Part shown: one piece after another, positions 29,312 to 38,188 of the stretch
How the letters are laid out: the number at the start of each line of letters is the position of its first letter
How positions within the stretch are numbered: the stretch's first letter is position 1
Source: Bradyrhizobium sp. ORS 285
GTDB lineage: Bacteria > Pseudomonadota > Alphaproteobacteria > Rhizobiales > Xanthobacteraceae
Direction of reading: 5' to 3'
DNA: 64,000 nt
NCBI RefSeq assembly: GCF_900176205.1
Contig: NZ_LT859959.1
Span: 3,059,001 to 3,123,000, forward strand
Program-made: the position numbers and the translations under genes
Notes under the pieces: model-generated
Database searches by the model: none
What the model was told of the DNA's origin: nothing
What the model saw: the letters and a program-made list of their open reading frames with translations, nothing else

Positions 29312-29870
29312 TACAGGCAAGAAGAAGCTTCCTCCCGCCGTCGAGCGCTTCATCCTCAACTGGGGCGACATGGGCGACCAGTGGGGCGTGAACCGCTCGG
29401 TGAGCCAGATCCACGGCCTGTTGTACCTCGCCGAGAAGCCGATGACGGCGGAGGACATCGCCGAGACGCTCGGCATGGCGCGCTCCAACGTCTCGAACTC
29501 GCTGAAGGAGCTGCTCGCCTGGGACCTGATCCGGCGCGTGCCGATCCTGGGCGATCGCCGCGATCATTTCGAGGCGGAGACCGACATCTGGGAGGTCGCG
29601 CAGCGCATCGCCGCGGGCCGCAAGCAGCGCGAGATCGATCCCGCAATCGCGGCGCTGCGCGCCTGCGTCGCGGAGGCGACCGCCGATCCCGGCATCAGCT
29701 CGGTCGCGGCCAAGCGGCTGAAGGACATGCTGGCGTTCACCGAACTGGTCGACCGCTGGTACGTGCAGATGCTGAAGGTACCGCGGCCGCGTTTGGTCGC
29801 GTTGATCAAGCTCGGCGAGAAGATCGCAAACCTGCTGCCGTCGGGACGATCCAGGTCCGGCAGCGATTAG
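29301..29870 (+). CDS. GbsR/MarR-type winged-helix transcriptional regulator
   Basis: This 189-aa protein matches the GbsR-like group: N-terminal FILNWGDMGDQWGVNRSVSQIHGLLYL, then a winged helix with MTAEDIAETLGMARSNVSNSLKELLAW and the wing RRVPILGDRRDHFEAE. A helical C-terminal dimer or effector region follows. The ATG lies in the middle of a perfect palindrome with no ribosome-binding site upstream, so translation is probably leaderless. It heads an operon with the DUF4166 gene and the epimerase-like gene and likely represses it. Confidence 0.88.
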   Translation: MTEITGKKKLPPAVERFILNWGDMGDQWGVNRSVSQIHGLLYLAEKPMTAEDIAETLGMARSNVSNSLKELLAWDLIRRVPILGDRRDHFEAETDIWEVAQRIAAGRKQREIDPAIAALRACVAEATADPGISSVAAKRLKDMLAFTELVDRWYVQMLKVPRPRLVALIKLGEKIANLLPSGRSRSGSD

Positions 29871-29886
29871 TTCATTGGAGGGCGTC

Positions 29887-30546
29887 ATGGTGAGCCTACG
29901 ACATCTCGGACTTTCAGCACCTTCAAATGTCCGGCTCCATGACGATCACCGTTTCCGCGCGCTGCTGTCGCCGGAGGATTGGGGCCGGTTGCCGGTCTCG
30001 ATCTGGCGGCGCTTCTCCAAGCGTCTCGCCGACGGCGCCACCGTCGTCTATGTCGGCGAGGTCGAGCAGGCGGAGATGAGCCGCGCCGGATTCTGGTTCG
30101 CGCAGGCCGCACGGTTGATCGGCGGCCCGCTGCCGATCACGGCGAACACCGGCGTGCCGATGATCGTCTCTGTCACGGAGGATCCCGCCAGCGGCGGCCA
30201 GATCTGGACCCGCATCTGCGGCCGCCCGCATGGCTTTCCGCAGGTGATCCATTCGGCCAAGCGCTTCGCCGGACCGACGGGGCTGGAGGAATATCTCGGC
30301 TGGGGCCTGAGCATGAGCCTGCGCGTCTGCGTGACGGAGGGTACGCTCGCCTTTCATAGCGCCGGCTACACCCTCGCATTCGCGGGCCGGCGCTGGCGGC
30401 TGCCGTCCTGGCTCACGCCTGGAAATCTCACCGTCACCCATTCCGATCTCGGCGGCGGCGCCTTCCGCTTCGCGCTCGAGATCGTCCATCCGCGCTTCGG
30501 CCGGATCATCCGCCAGAGCGCCGTGTTCAGGGAGTCCGCACCATGA
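29887..30546 (+). CDS. DUF4166 domain protein
   Basis: This 219-aa soluble protein matches DUF4166, often found fused to or beside NAD-dependent epimerase-like proteins. Conserved points are WRRFSKRLADG, the GGPLPI segment and the C-terminal LTVTHSDLGGGAFRFALEIVHPRFGRIIRQ. Function unknown; a lipid-related role is only suggested by its usual neighbours. GGAGG stands 5 nt before the ATG. Its stop overlaps the next start as ATGA, so the two products are made together. Confidence 0.8.
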   Translation: MVSLRHLGLSAPSNVRLHDDHRFRALLSPEDWGRLPVSIWRRFSKRLADGATVVYVGEVEQAEMSRAGFWFAQAARLIGGPLPITANTGVPMIVSVTEDPASGGQIWTRICGRPHGFPQVIHSAKRFAGPTGLEEYLGWGLSMSLRVCVTEGTLAFHSAGYTLAFAGRRWRLPSWLTPGNLTVTHSDLGGGAFRFALEIVHPRFGRIIRQSAVFRESAP

Positions 30547-31979
30547 CGCCGCTGCTCCGGTCTTTGATCGCCGTTCAGGTCGTGATGGGGGTGTTCGACA
30601 CCTTCTATCATCACGAATTCACCGAGCGCCTGGCGTGGCGGCCGTCGCAGCGGAATGAGCTGAAGCTGCACGGGATCCGCAATCTGCTCTATGCGCTGCT
30701 GTTCGCCGTTCTCGGCTGGTGCGAGCCGCATGGACTGTTCGCGATAGCGGTGCTCGCGGTGCTCCTCGCCGAGATCGCGATCACCCTGACCGACTTCGTC
30801 GAGGAGGATCTGACGCGCAAGCTGCCGCCGAGCGAGCGCATCAATCACACGCTGCTCGCGATCAATTATGGCGCCATCCTGATGCTGCTGGTGCCGGTGC
30901 TCATCGACTGGGCGATGCAGCCTTCAGCCGTTGTGTTGGCCTATGCCGGCCTTCTGAGCTGGATCGCCGCAGCGGCCGCGATCGGCGCCAGCCTGTGTGG
31001 CCTGCGTGATTTCGCCGCCGCGGCGCGGCTCGGGCGAATGGCCCAGCCCGACGCGAGCGGACTGGTCGCAGTGCTTCCGCCGGCACAGACCATCCTCGTC
31101 ACCGGCGCCACCGGCTTCATCGGCGCGCGTCTCGTTGCGAGCCTTGCCGCGTCCGGCCATCACGTGATCGCGTTGGTGCGCGATCCGGCCAATGCCGCGA
31201 ACCTGCCGCCGCCGCTGACCCTGATCACCAACCTCGATCAGATCGCTTCGGACACCCGCATCGATGCGATCGTTAATCTCGCCGGCGAGCCGATCGGCAA
31301 CGCGCCGTGGACGGCGGCCAAGCGCGCGGCGATCGTGCAATCCCGGCTCGCCATGACGGAGGCCGTCGTCGCCCTGGTCGCGCGGCTCGCGCGCAAGCCG
31401 AAGGTGCTGGTGAATGGCTCGGCGATCGGCTGGTACGGCCTGTGGCAGGACCAGCCGCTGACCGAGTCGGCCAAGTCGCATCCCTGCTTCAGCCACGATC
31501 TCTGCGACGCCTGGGAGCAGGCGGCACGCGGCGCCGAGGTGCATGGCGTGCGCGTGGCGCTGCTGCGCATCGGTCTCGTGGTCGGCCGCGACGGCGGCTT
31601 TCTGTCGCGCATGCTGACGCCGTTCGAGTTCGGCCTGGGCGGTCCATTCGGCACCGGCGCGCAATGGATGTCGTGGATCGAGCGCGACGATCTGATCCGG
31701 CTGATCGCGCATGTCATCGCGACCGAGTCGATCACTGGCCCCATCAACGCGACGGCGCCGCTGCCGGTGCGCAACATCGCCTTCACCGCCGAGCTCGCAC
31801 GCTGCCTGCGGCGACCGGCCATCCTGCGCGTGCCGGCGGGGCTGCTGCGCCGTCTCGGCGGAGACTTCGCCGAGGAGTTGCTGCTCGGCGGCCAGCGGGT
31901 CGTTCCGAACAAGGCGCTGTCGAGCGGATTCGTGTTCCGCCACCAGAGCCTGCGCAGCGCGCTGGAGGCGATCTTGTGA
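30543..31979 (+). CDS. Membrane-domain fusion with TIGR01777-type NAD-dependent epimerase
   Basis: This 478-aa protein has two parts. Residues 1-160 contain about four membrane helices, with a hydrophilic VFDTFYHHEFTERLAWRPSQ loop holding a His cluster. From about residue 182 comes a Rossmann domain of the YfcH/TIGR01777 SDR group (ILVTGATGFIGARLVASL, NLAGEPIGNAPWTAAKRAAIVQSR, NGSAIGWYG, WEQAA), ending in the DUF1731-like C-terminus ([29 protein letters not shown]). The fusion would tether a reductase or epimerase to the membrane. Reaction unknown. Confidence 0.85.
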   Translation: MTPLLRSLIAVQVVMGVFDTFYHHEFTERLAWRPSQRNELKLHGIRNLLYALLFAVLGWCEPHGLFAIAVLAVLLAEIAITLTDFVEEDLTRKLPPSERINHTLLAINYGAILMLLVPVLIDWAMQPSAVVLAYAGLLSWIAAAAAIGASLCGLRDFAAAARLGRMAQPDASGLVAVLPPAQTILVTGATGFIGARLVASLAASGHHVIALVRDPANAANLPPPLTLITNLDQIASDTRIDAIVNLAGEPIGNAPWTAAKRAAIVQSRLAMTEAVVALVARLARKPKVLVNGSAIGWYGLWQDQPLTESAKSHPCFSHDLCDAWEQAARGAEVHGVRVALLRIGLVVGRDGGFLSRMLTPFEFGLGGPFGTGAQWMSWIERDDLIRLIAHVIATESITGPINATAPLPVRNIAFTAELARCLRRPAILRVPAGLLRRLGGDFAEELLLGGQRVVPNKALSSGFVFRHQSLRSALEAIL

Positions 31980-31984
31980 GCTGC

Positions 31985-33046
31985 TCACGACCGAGCGGAG
32001 CGGGCTGCCGTCGCCGACGGCAGCTCGCCGAACGTGGCGCGGTAGTAGCGGGCGAAGTGACCGGCATTGGTGAAGTTGCAGGCTGCGGCGGCGGCTGCCA
32101 CGGTTACCGCAGGATCGCCGGAGCGCAGCATCTCGTGCGCGCGGCGCAGGCGCACCGCCTTGGCGAAGGCCATCGGTGAGTAGCCGCGCACGCGCTCGAA
32201 CACGCGAAAGATCGAGCGGGCGCTGACGCCGGCCTCACGCGCCAGGCGCTCGATGGTGATGGGCTCGCGCCAATTGGCCTCGATGTAGTCTTCGAGGCGC
32301 TTGACCAGTCCGAACTCGGGCATCGGCGCCGGATCGATCAGCATATCGCGGAAACGATGGCGGCTGGCGCAGAGGAAGGCGACGTGCACGGCGTCTTCCA
32401 ACTCGCGATAGACAGCAACCGGAAAGGCCGCGTCCTGCTCGCTGAGCTGGGTGGTGAGGAATTCGAGCAGGCGGAGCAGGCTGCGGGCCTGCGGATCGGC
32501 GGACGGGATGGCGGCGTCGATCGCATAATCGGCGCGCGGCGGCACGCCGACCAATGCTGCGAGCCGCTCGCGCAGCACCTTCGGATCGAGCCGCAAGGTG
32601 AGCCGCCGGTGGCCGCCCTGGCAGGCCATCTGCCACGGTACGCCCGCCGGCGCGACGGCGAATTGCTGCTCGTTGACATCGGTGGCGTCGCCGCGGGCGC
32701 AACTGACGGCGCGTCCCCTCATGGCGATCTGCAGGCGGATGAAATCGGCGGGCCGGTGGTCGGAGACCATGTCGCAGGTGGTGGTGCCGAAGGCGAGGCC
32801 GATGGTCTGAAGCTCGATCAGATTGACGACCGCCTCGAAACGCTCGGCATGGCGGAAGTCGATGCGCTCGGCGCCGAGCTTGCGGCTTGCGAGGTCGCGC
32901 AGAACTTCGGCGCTGGAGGTCCGAATCAAGGCATGACGATGCAAAGGTTCGAGGCCGCTCGAAGCAACGCCGGCTACGCCCGTGGCCGCCGGGCTCGGCT
33001 TTGGTGAAGCGCTGACGAGGTCAGTTGCGGTCAAGAGACGGTTCAA
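31985..33046 (-). CDS. AraC family transcriptional regulator
   Basis: This 353-aa protein has an N-terminal AraC-binding-like cupin domain (about 40-200) and a C-terminal double helix-turn-helix at about 250-350. The DNA-binding part contains IERLAREAGVSARSIFRVFERVRGYSPMAFAKAVRLRRAHEML and the second helix pair ending FARYYRATFGELPS. It ends 6 nt from the convergent stop of the epimerase gene. The target and inducer are unknown; no metabolic gene is paired with it directly. Confidence 0.92.
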   Translation of the reverse strand: MNRLLTATDLVSASPKPSPAATGVAGVASSGLEPLHRHALIRTSSAEVLRDLASRKLGAERIDFRHAERFEAVVNLIELQTIGLAFGTTTCDMVSDHRPADFIRLQIAMRGRAVSCARGDATDVNEQQFAVAPAGVPWQMACQGGHRRLTLRLDPKVLRERLAALVGVPPRADYAIDAAIPSADPQARSLLRLLEFLTTQLSEQDAAFPVAVYRELEDAVHVAFLCASRHRFRDMLIDPAPMPEFGLVKRLEDYIEANWREPITIERLAREAGVSARSIFRVFERVRGYSPMAFAKAVRLRRAHEMLRSGDPAVTVAAAAAACNFTNAGHFARYYRATFGELPSATAARSARS

Positions 33047-33105
33047 GCCGCTTCTCCTGAGCTTCGAATGTTAACCTATGCTACATGACGGTGTGGCCTC
33101 GTCAA

Positions 33106-33963
33106 TTACTTCGCCGGCGAAGCGCTTCGGAACGCGGCCGCCAGTGTGCGCAACGCCGCGCGCTTGGCAGCGTCACTGACTTTGGCATGAAGGATGACCT
33201 TCGACCGGCCGAGCTTCGGCAAGCCAAGCGCTGGGCCGTGATCGACCAGACCTGCCGGAGCGATTCGGCGCGCCAGAGGTGCGACCGCAAGCCCAGCCTG
33301 TGCGGCGGCCACGACCGCGGCGACGCCGCCGCCGACGAAATTTTCGACATAAGGCCATTTCGCCTTGTCGAGCGCGCGCACCGCAAGGGCGCGCACGCCG
33401 CACGGCGCAGCCAGCGTCGCGAGCGGCAACGGCGTGCCTGCCGGCGCACGAAATCGCGGGCTCGCGAACCAGCCGAATTCGTCGTCGGCGAGGGTCTCGC
33501 CGCCGCGGCGGGAGGCTTCCTGGCGGATGATGATCGCATCGAGCGTGCCCGCATCATAGCGGTCGAGCAGGTCGCGCGAGAAGCCGATGCCGACCGACAA
33601 TGTGAGCTCGGTGGTGATAGCGTGAAACTGCTGCAGCATGGGGACCAATTCCGGGCCCGCCGCATGATCGCTGATGCCGAGCGCCAAGCGCGGACGGATT
33701 CGGGGCGCCGCTGCCAGCGCGACGTCGTGCGCGGCCACCAGGGCGCGGGCATTCTCGACGAAGGCCGCGCCATCGGCCGTGAGTCGCACGGCGCGCGGGG
33801 AGCGCTCCAGCAGCCGCTTTCCGAGCACGGCTTCCAGCCGCTGCAGCTTCAAACTGACAGCGGCCTGGGTTGTCCCCAGCGCTTCGGCCGCGCGCGTGAA
33901 GCTTTGCAGGTCCGAGACCAGCAGGAAGGTGCGGACCGCGGCGATGTCGAGCGTCGGTGTCAT
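33106..33963 (-). CDS. LysR family transcriptional regulator
   Basis: This 285-aa protein has a LysR helix-turn-helix at 8-65 (VRTFLLVSDLQSFTRAAEALGTTQAAVSLKLQRLEAVLGKRLLER) and a type 2 periplasmic-binding-like effector domain. It is divergent from the tautomerase gene, the usual LysR arrangement. A dyad in the shared upstream region fits a LysR box. The inducer is unknown. Confidence 0.93.
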   Translation of the reverse strand: MTPTLDIAAVRTFLLVSDLQSFTRAAEALGTTQAAVSLKLQRLEAVLGKRLLERSPRAVRLTADGAAFVENARALVAAHDVALAAAPRIRPRLALGISDHAAGPELVPMLQQFHAITTELTLSVGIGFSRDLLDRYDAGTLDAIIIRQEASRRGGETLADDEFGWFASPRFRAPAGTPLPLATLAAPCGVRALAVRALDKAKWPYVENFVGGGVAAVVAAAQAGLAVAPLARRIAPAGLVDHGPALGLPKLGRSKVILHAKVSDAAKRAALRTLAAAFRSASPAK

Positions 33964-33973
33964 TTCAAGAGCT

Positions 33974-33996
33974 TATCATTGATATCTTGCATGATA
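33974..33996. promoter_or_regulatory. LysR-type operator (TATCAT-N11-ATGATA)
   Basis: TATCAT at 33974-33979 and ATGATA at 33991-33996 form a 6-bp dyad around 11 nt. This fits the T-N11-A rule of LysR boxes. It lies 10 nt before the LysR start and 80 nt before the tautomerase start. Confidence 0.6.
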
Positions 33997-34075
33997 GCAT
34001 ACATAAATGATTGGCGACGCGCTAGGTTCTGGTTCGTAAGGCGGCTTGCCGCCGTTCACGAGAAAGAGCCGACCC

Positions 34076-34501
34076 ATGCCCCTGATCAACATCGTCTATG
34101 CCAGCTCACATCGCTCACCTGCGCTGAAGAAGCACATCGCGGACGCCGTCACGGCGCTGACTGCGCGCATCCTCGGCAAGGATCCCAAGGTCACTGCGGT
34201 CATCGTCTCCGAGGCCGATCCGGCCGACTGGTTCGCCGGCGGCGCCTCGCTGGCCGAGCAGGGGCTCGCCAGCTACTGGATCGACATCCACGTCACCGAA
34301 GGCACCAACACCAAGGACGAGAAGGCGGCCTATCTTGCCGCAGTCTTCGAGCGCATGGCCGAGCTGATCGGGCCGCTGCATCACGAGACCTATCTGCATG
34401 TCGACGAGGTCAGGGGCGATGCCTACGGCTTCGGCGGCCTGAGCCAGGAGCGCCGCTACGTCGCGGCCCGGCTCGGCGTTCCGCCGCAGCCGGCCGCCTG
34501 A
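34076..34501 (+). CDS. Tautomerase (4-oxalocrotonate tautomerase superfamily)
   Basis: This 141-aa protein starts MPLINI, giving the catalytic N-terminal Pro once Met is removed. The length is about twice the classical 62-residue enzyme, so it is likely a fused two-unit form. The second half includes YWIDIHVTEGTNTKDEKAAYL and HHETYLHVDEVRGDAYGFGG, a region typical of the family. The substrate is unknown. It is divergently paired with the LysR gene, which probably regulates it. Confidence 0.88.
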   Translation: MPLINIVYASSHRSPALKKHIADAVTALTARILGKDPKVTAVIVSEADPADWFAGGASLAEQGLASYWIDIHVTEGTNTKDEKAAYLAAVFERMAELIGPLHHETYLHVDEVRGDAYGFGGLSQERRYVAARLGVPPQPAA

Positions 34502-34503
34502 GC

Positions 34504-35226
34504 TCACACCGTCTCCGGCAGGGCCGCGACTGTGGCGCCGAACACGCTCTCGAACGCCTGCCGGAGCGCCACGTCGACATCGGCCATGGTCACCGGCAGG
34601 CCGAGATCGACCAGGCTGGTGACGCCGTAGCGCGGATCGGTGACGCCGCAGGGCACGATGGCCTGGAAGTGCGACAGGTCGGGCTCGACATTGATGGCGA
34701 TGCCATGAAACGTGACCCAGCGCTTCAGCCGGACGCCGATCGCGGCGATCTTGTCCTCGAAGCCCTGGCCCTTGTCGGGCCGCCTGACCCAGACGCCGAC
34801 CCGGTCCTCGCGCCGCTCGCCGCGCACGTTGAACGCGTCCAGCGTGCGGATGATGGTCTCCTCGAGCGCCGCGACATAGGCGCGCACATCCGGCCGGCGG
34901 CGCTTGAGGTCGAGCATGACATAGGCGACGCGCTGGCCGGGGCCGTGATAGGTGACCTGGCCGCCGCGTCCCGTCGCGATGAACGGAAAGCGCGGGTCGC
35001 GCAGATCCTCCGGCTTGCCTGACGTGCCGGAGGTGTAGACCGGCGGATGCTCCAGCAGCCAGACCAGCTCCTCGGCCTCGTGGGCGGCGATGGCCGCCGC
35101 CCGGGCCTCCATGACCGCGGTCGCCTCGGCATAATCGACCAACGAATCGGAGATGCGCCACGCCACCGCGTTGCCGGGAGGGCCGGCGAAGGGGGAGAGG
35201 TCGAGCGTTTCGCGGCTGTTAACCAT
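34504..35226 (-). CDS. lipB: Lipoyl(octanoyl) transferase LipB
   Basis: This 240-aa enzyme moves the octanoyl group from acyl carrier protein to lipoyl domains, the first step of lipoate synthesis. It shows the family blocks [43 protein letters not shown], the lysine-bearing [26 protein letters not shown] and the acyl-enzyme Cys in FQAIVPCGV. Its stop is 3 nt from the convergent tautomerase stop. Its start lies only 14 nt from that of the divergent fliN-like gene, so promoters must reach into coding sequence. Confidence 0.95.
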   Translation of the reverse strand: MVNSRETLDLSPFAGPPGNAVAWRISDSLVDYAEATAVMEARAAAIAAHEAEELVWLLEHPPVYTSGTSGKPEDLRDPRFPFIATGRGGQVTYHGPGQRVAYVMLDLKRRRPDVRAYVAALEETIIRTLDAFNVRGERREDRVGVWVRRPDKGQGFEDKIAAIGVRLKRWVTFHGIAINVEPDLSHFQAIVPCGVTDPRYGVTSLVDLGLPVTMADVDVALRQAFESVFGATVAALPETV

Positions 35227-35240
35227 TGGCTAACCACAAC

Positions 35241-35537
35241 ATGGTGATGTCTCGGGTAACGGAATCCAGTGACTTCGGTGCTCTCGCAGTGTCAACCCTC
35301 GATAAAGTGACAGTCGACCTGATGGTCGTTCTCGGCACCTGCTCCATGCCCATCCACCAGGTTCTGCGGCTGTCCCGCGGCGCCATCATCGAGCTGGACG
35401 CCACCGAGGCCGACGACGTCAAGGTGCTGGCCAACAATCTGCCGATCGCCAACGGCGTGGTCCTGGTCGACCGCAACCGCATTGCGGTCGAGGTCAAGCA
35501 GATGCTGCCGCGCTCGCCGACACCGACCACCCGATAG
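35241..35537 (+). CDS. fliN: FliN/SpoA-domain flagellar motor switch-like protein
   Basis: This protein of about 98 aa consists almost only of a FliN C-terminal (SpoA) domain: LDKVTVDLMVVLGTCSMPIHQVLRLSRGAIIELD and the following NNLPIANGVVLVDRNRIAVEV. FliN forms the C-ring part of the flagellar switch. Here it is isolated from other flagellar genes. The start is uncertain: TTG 35226, ATG 35241 and ATG 35247 are all possible. It may be one of several FliN copies in the genome. Confidence 0.85.
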   Translation: MVMSRVTESSDFGALAVSTLDKVTVDLMVVLGTCSMPIHQVLRLSRGAIIELDATEADDVKVLANNLPIANGVVLVDRNRIAVEVKQMLPRSPTPTTR

Positions 35538-35672
35538 CGTCCGGATCGGCCACTAAAACCATCCACAATCCGGTATTTTAGGGCAGGGCGGGCCTTGTCC
35601 CCCCGACATCGATTTGATACACGGGCGCCACTGATCCGGTGCCGCTGTTTCCTCTGGCCCCGGCTTCTTTTA

Positions 35673-35757
35673 GCGCTCGTGGCGGAATTGGTAGACGCGC
35701 TGCCTTGAGGTGGCAGTGGGTAACACCGTGGGGGTTCGAGTCCCTCCGAGCGCACCA
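35673..35757 (+). tRNA. tRNA-Leu (anticodon GAG)
   Basis: The acceptor stem GCGCTCG at 35673-35679 pairs with CGAGCGC at 35747-35753, followed by A and an encoded CCA. The anticodon stem CTGCC/GGCAG holds loop TTGAGGT with GAG at 35707-35709. The long variable arm and GGTTCGAGTCC T arm fit a class II leucine tRNA. Confidence 0.97.
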
Positions 35758-35869
35758 TACCTCTCCTCATCAAATTCGGATCTGTTGCCGGTTCGTTCTG
35801 GTCTTGCGCCCGTCGATCGGGCGTGGGGCCATGATCCCGCGGCGCAATGGCGTCCGAGTTGTTCCGGTC

Positions 35870-36267
35870 GTTCCGCCCTCGAAAGATGAGAGGGCGCGGG
35901 GAATGCCGGGCGCTGGCCGCACCCATGGCCCGCCTGCAGACAAAAAAGCAGGCGGCAGTCACCACAGGTTCAGCCGAGAACACCCGGCATTCCCCGCGCG
36001 ATGGTTTTCACGCTTATGTCGCGATCTCCCCGGTGTCCGGCTTGCAAGTCACCGTCGCCGCCGGGATCATCACCCAACAGCTTGACGCCAGCATCGGGGC
36101 GTCAGGACCACGCGTCTTCACGTCCGCAAGCTGCCGTTCGTCGGCGGGCATGACACCCGCTGCAGCGCACTCGCGGCCACCGCATCCCCAGCCCAACGTC
36201 TCGTGACGATCGCGAAGCGCCCCTCTCGCGGACCGGGATGAGCATAGATAATCACATATTCTGAAAA
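35870..36267. repeat. Long dispersed structured element, copy 2
   Basis: The best preserved copy. Hairpin 1 is GCGGGGAATGCCGGG at 35896-35910 with CCCGGCATTCCCCGC at 35983-35997. Hairpin 2 is GACGCC-AGCATCGG-GGCGTC at 36084-36103, followed by AGGACCACGCGTCTTCACGT. It ends in ATTCTGAAAA at 36258-36267. The element fills most of the non-coding stretch between tRNA-Leu and the Lrp gene at 36600; in the remainder (36268-36599) I see no supported gene. Confidence 0.78.
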
Positions 36268-36599
36268 TCGGCAAGTGAATAATATTTTGCAGAAGTATGG
36301 CGTTTCTGGTGTCGATCCATCTTCGGCGCCGGGAGTGGACTGTTGGACCAGTGGTGCGGGTGTCGCGCTTCATCTGATGAAGGGGGAGCTGCTCGCTAAC
36401 GTCATTGCCTTCGGCCACGGGCGAACTGCGTCGACTGGATCACGAGAGTCCACCCGCCGTCACGACGCGAGGCAGGTGGCGGACTCGGCTGCGTAATCAG
36501 AAGTCCGAACAAACGCGATCGACAGAAGAAGCCGATATGCTAGCGTGCAGAGATCATCGCCTGGCACACCTGCTGAGACTGACCGCTCGGATTGCAGCA

Positions 36600-37076
36600 A
36601 TGAAGCTCGACCGCATCGATATCAAGATCCTGCATGAATTACAGAAGAACGGTCGCGTTACCAATGTGGAGCTCGCCAAGCTGGTCAATCTGTCGGCGAG
36701 TCCCTGCCTCATGCGCGTGAAAAAGCTCGAGATCGAGGGCTATATCTCCGGGTATTCGGCGCAGATCAACGTGGCCAAGCTCGGTTCGACGCTCACGGTT
36801 TTCACCGAGGTCACGCTGAAGAACCATCAGCAGATCGACTTCGCTCGATTCCTGGCAGCGATCGAGAAGGTGGAGGAGGTGGTGGAGTGCCATCTCGTGT
36901 CCGGCGGGTATGACTATCTCCTGAAGGTCGTCACGGCCGGAATCAGCGAGTACCAGGAACTCATGGAGCGTTTGAGCAGCCTCAATGTCGGGATCGACAA
37001 GTACTTCAGCTTCATCGTTCTGAAGTCACCGTTGGTGCGAGCCCATCTTCCGCTGAAGAGCCTATTTCCGCTCTGA
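36600..37076 (+). CDS. Lrp/AsnC family transcriptional regulator
   Basis: This 158-aa protein has the Lrp helix-turn-helix (LDRIDIKILHELQKNGRVTNVELAKLVNLSASPCLMRVKKLE) and the RAM effector domain with VVECHLVSGGYDYLLKVV. The ATG at 36600 fits the family start, though the frame opens 65 codons earlier without similarity. Lrp-type proteins often control amino-acid catabolism next door. The following HAD, transporter and oxidase genes are the likely targets. Confidence 0.92.
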   Translation: MKLDRIDIKILHELQKNGRVTNVELAKLVNLSASPCLMRVKKLEIEGYISGYSAQINVAKLGSTLTVFTEVTLKNHQQIDFARFLAAIEKVEEVVECHLVSGGYDYLLKVVTAGISEYQELMERLSSLNVGIDKYFSFIVLKSPLVRAHLPLKSLFPL

Positions 37077-37301
37077 AAGAGCCCGCTTGCGCTTGGCGGC
37101 CGAATCACGCGGGAGGAGCCGCGCTGAGCTCGGAGCGCCAGCCGTGGCCCCTCGGCCTTCGTAAATTTCTGCCGAAAACAGCGGAAGAAACGAAACATCC
37201 TGCTTCGAGACGGCGGAAAATGGTGATCCCGCCGCTCGGTTACGCCCTACCTTGATCGCATCATTCATCGGCTTGCAGCGCCGACGACGAGGATAGTGCG
37301 C

Positions 37302-37970
37302 ATGACCCGCTTCCGCCCGAAATACATCACCTTCGACTGCCACGGCACGCTGATCCACTTCCAGATGGCCGAGGCGGCTCGCGACATCTACGGCGCGCAG
37401 CTCAGCGAACCGCAAATGCTGGAATTCATCAGCAACTTCGCAGCCTATCGGCTCGACGAGGTCATGAAGCACTGGCAGCCCTTCGCGACCGTCATCCACA
37501 ATGCCCTGGAGCGGGCCTGCAAGCGCAACGGCGTCGCTTTCCGGCCCGAGGATGCCCGCAACATCTACGAGCGCATTCCGAGCTGGGGTCCTCATCCGGA
37601 TGTGCCGGAGGGCCTCGCGAAGGTTGCCAAGGAGATCCCGCTGGTCACGCTGACCAACTCGATGGACGCCCAGATCGGCTCCAACGTGGCCAAGCTCGGT
37701 GCGCCCTTCCATGCGGTGTACACCGCCGAGCAGGCCTGCGCCTACAAGCCCCACTTCCGCGCCTTCGAATACATGTTCGACATGTTGAACTGCGGTCCGG
37801 AGGACATTCTGCATTGCTCCTCGTCGTTCCGCTACGATCTGATGTCGGCGCATGATCTGGGCATCAAGAACAAGGTCTGGGTCAATCGCGGCCATGAGCC
37901 GGCCAATCCCTATTACGGCTATGTCGAAATTCCTGACATCAGCCATTTGCCGGGCGTGGTCGGTCTCTAG
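37302..37970 (+). CDS. HAD superfamily hydrolase, haloacid dehalogenase type II-like
   Basis: This 222-aa protein has nucleophile Asp12 in ITFDCHGTL, the type II-like motif LVTLTNSMDA, the Lys-containing AYKPHFRAFEYMFD and the motif IV-like SSSFRYDLMSAHDLGIKNKVWVNR. Most relatives read DxYGT at motif I; here it is DCHGT. The substrate could be a haloacid or a phosphate ester; context (amine and peptide use) favours the latter only weakly. The ATG at 37302 is preceded by GAGGA. Confidence 0.87.
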   Translation: MTRFRPKYITFDCHGTLIHFQMAEAARDIYGAQLSEPQMLEFISNFAAYRLDEVMKHWQPFATVIHNALERACKRNGVAFRPEDARNIYERIPSWGPHPDVPEGLAKVAKEIPLVTLTNSMDAQIGSNVAKLGAPFHAVYTAEQACAYKPHFRAFEYMFDMLNCGPEDILHCSSSFRYDLMSAHDLGIKNKVWVNRGHEPANPYYGYVEIPDISHLPGVVGL

Positions 37971-38188
37971 ATCAATCTCGCATAGGTCCTGACGCGCCCG
38001 GCGTGGATTGCTGGGCGCGCCGGACGAAGAGGAGAGGGCGGGCGGTCACGCAAGAGCATTCAGGGCCGCCTGACGACACCGAGGAGGCGATGTTGCGCGT
38101 CGATGATGACGCCGGCGGCTCGGCGGCGTGGCCGCGGAGCGCACGACCGAAGGGCAGCCAGCCGCGTTGGCCCGCACCGTCTTCCGAT

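Noticed and set aside
36275..36496. Small open frame upstream of the Lrp gene
   Set aside because: No similarity, and it follows directly after the repeat; more likely leader or spacer DNA.
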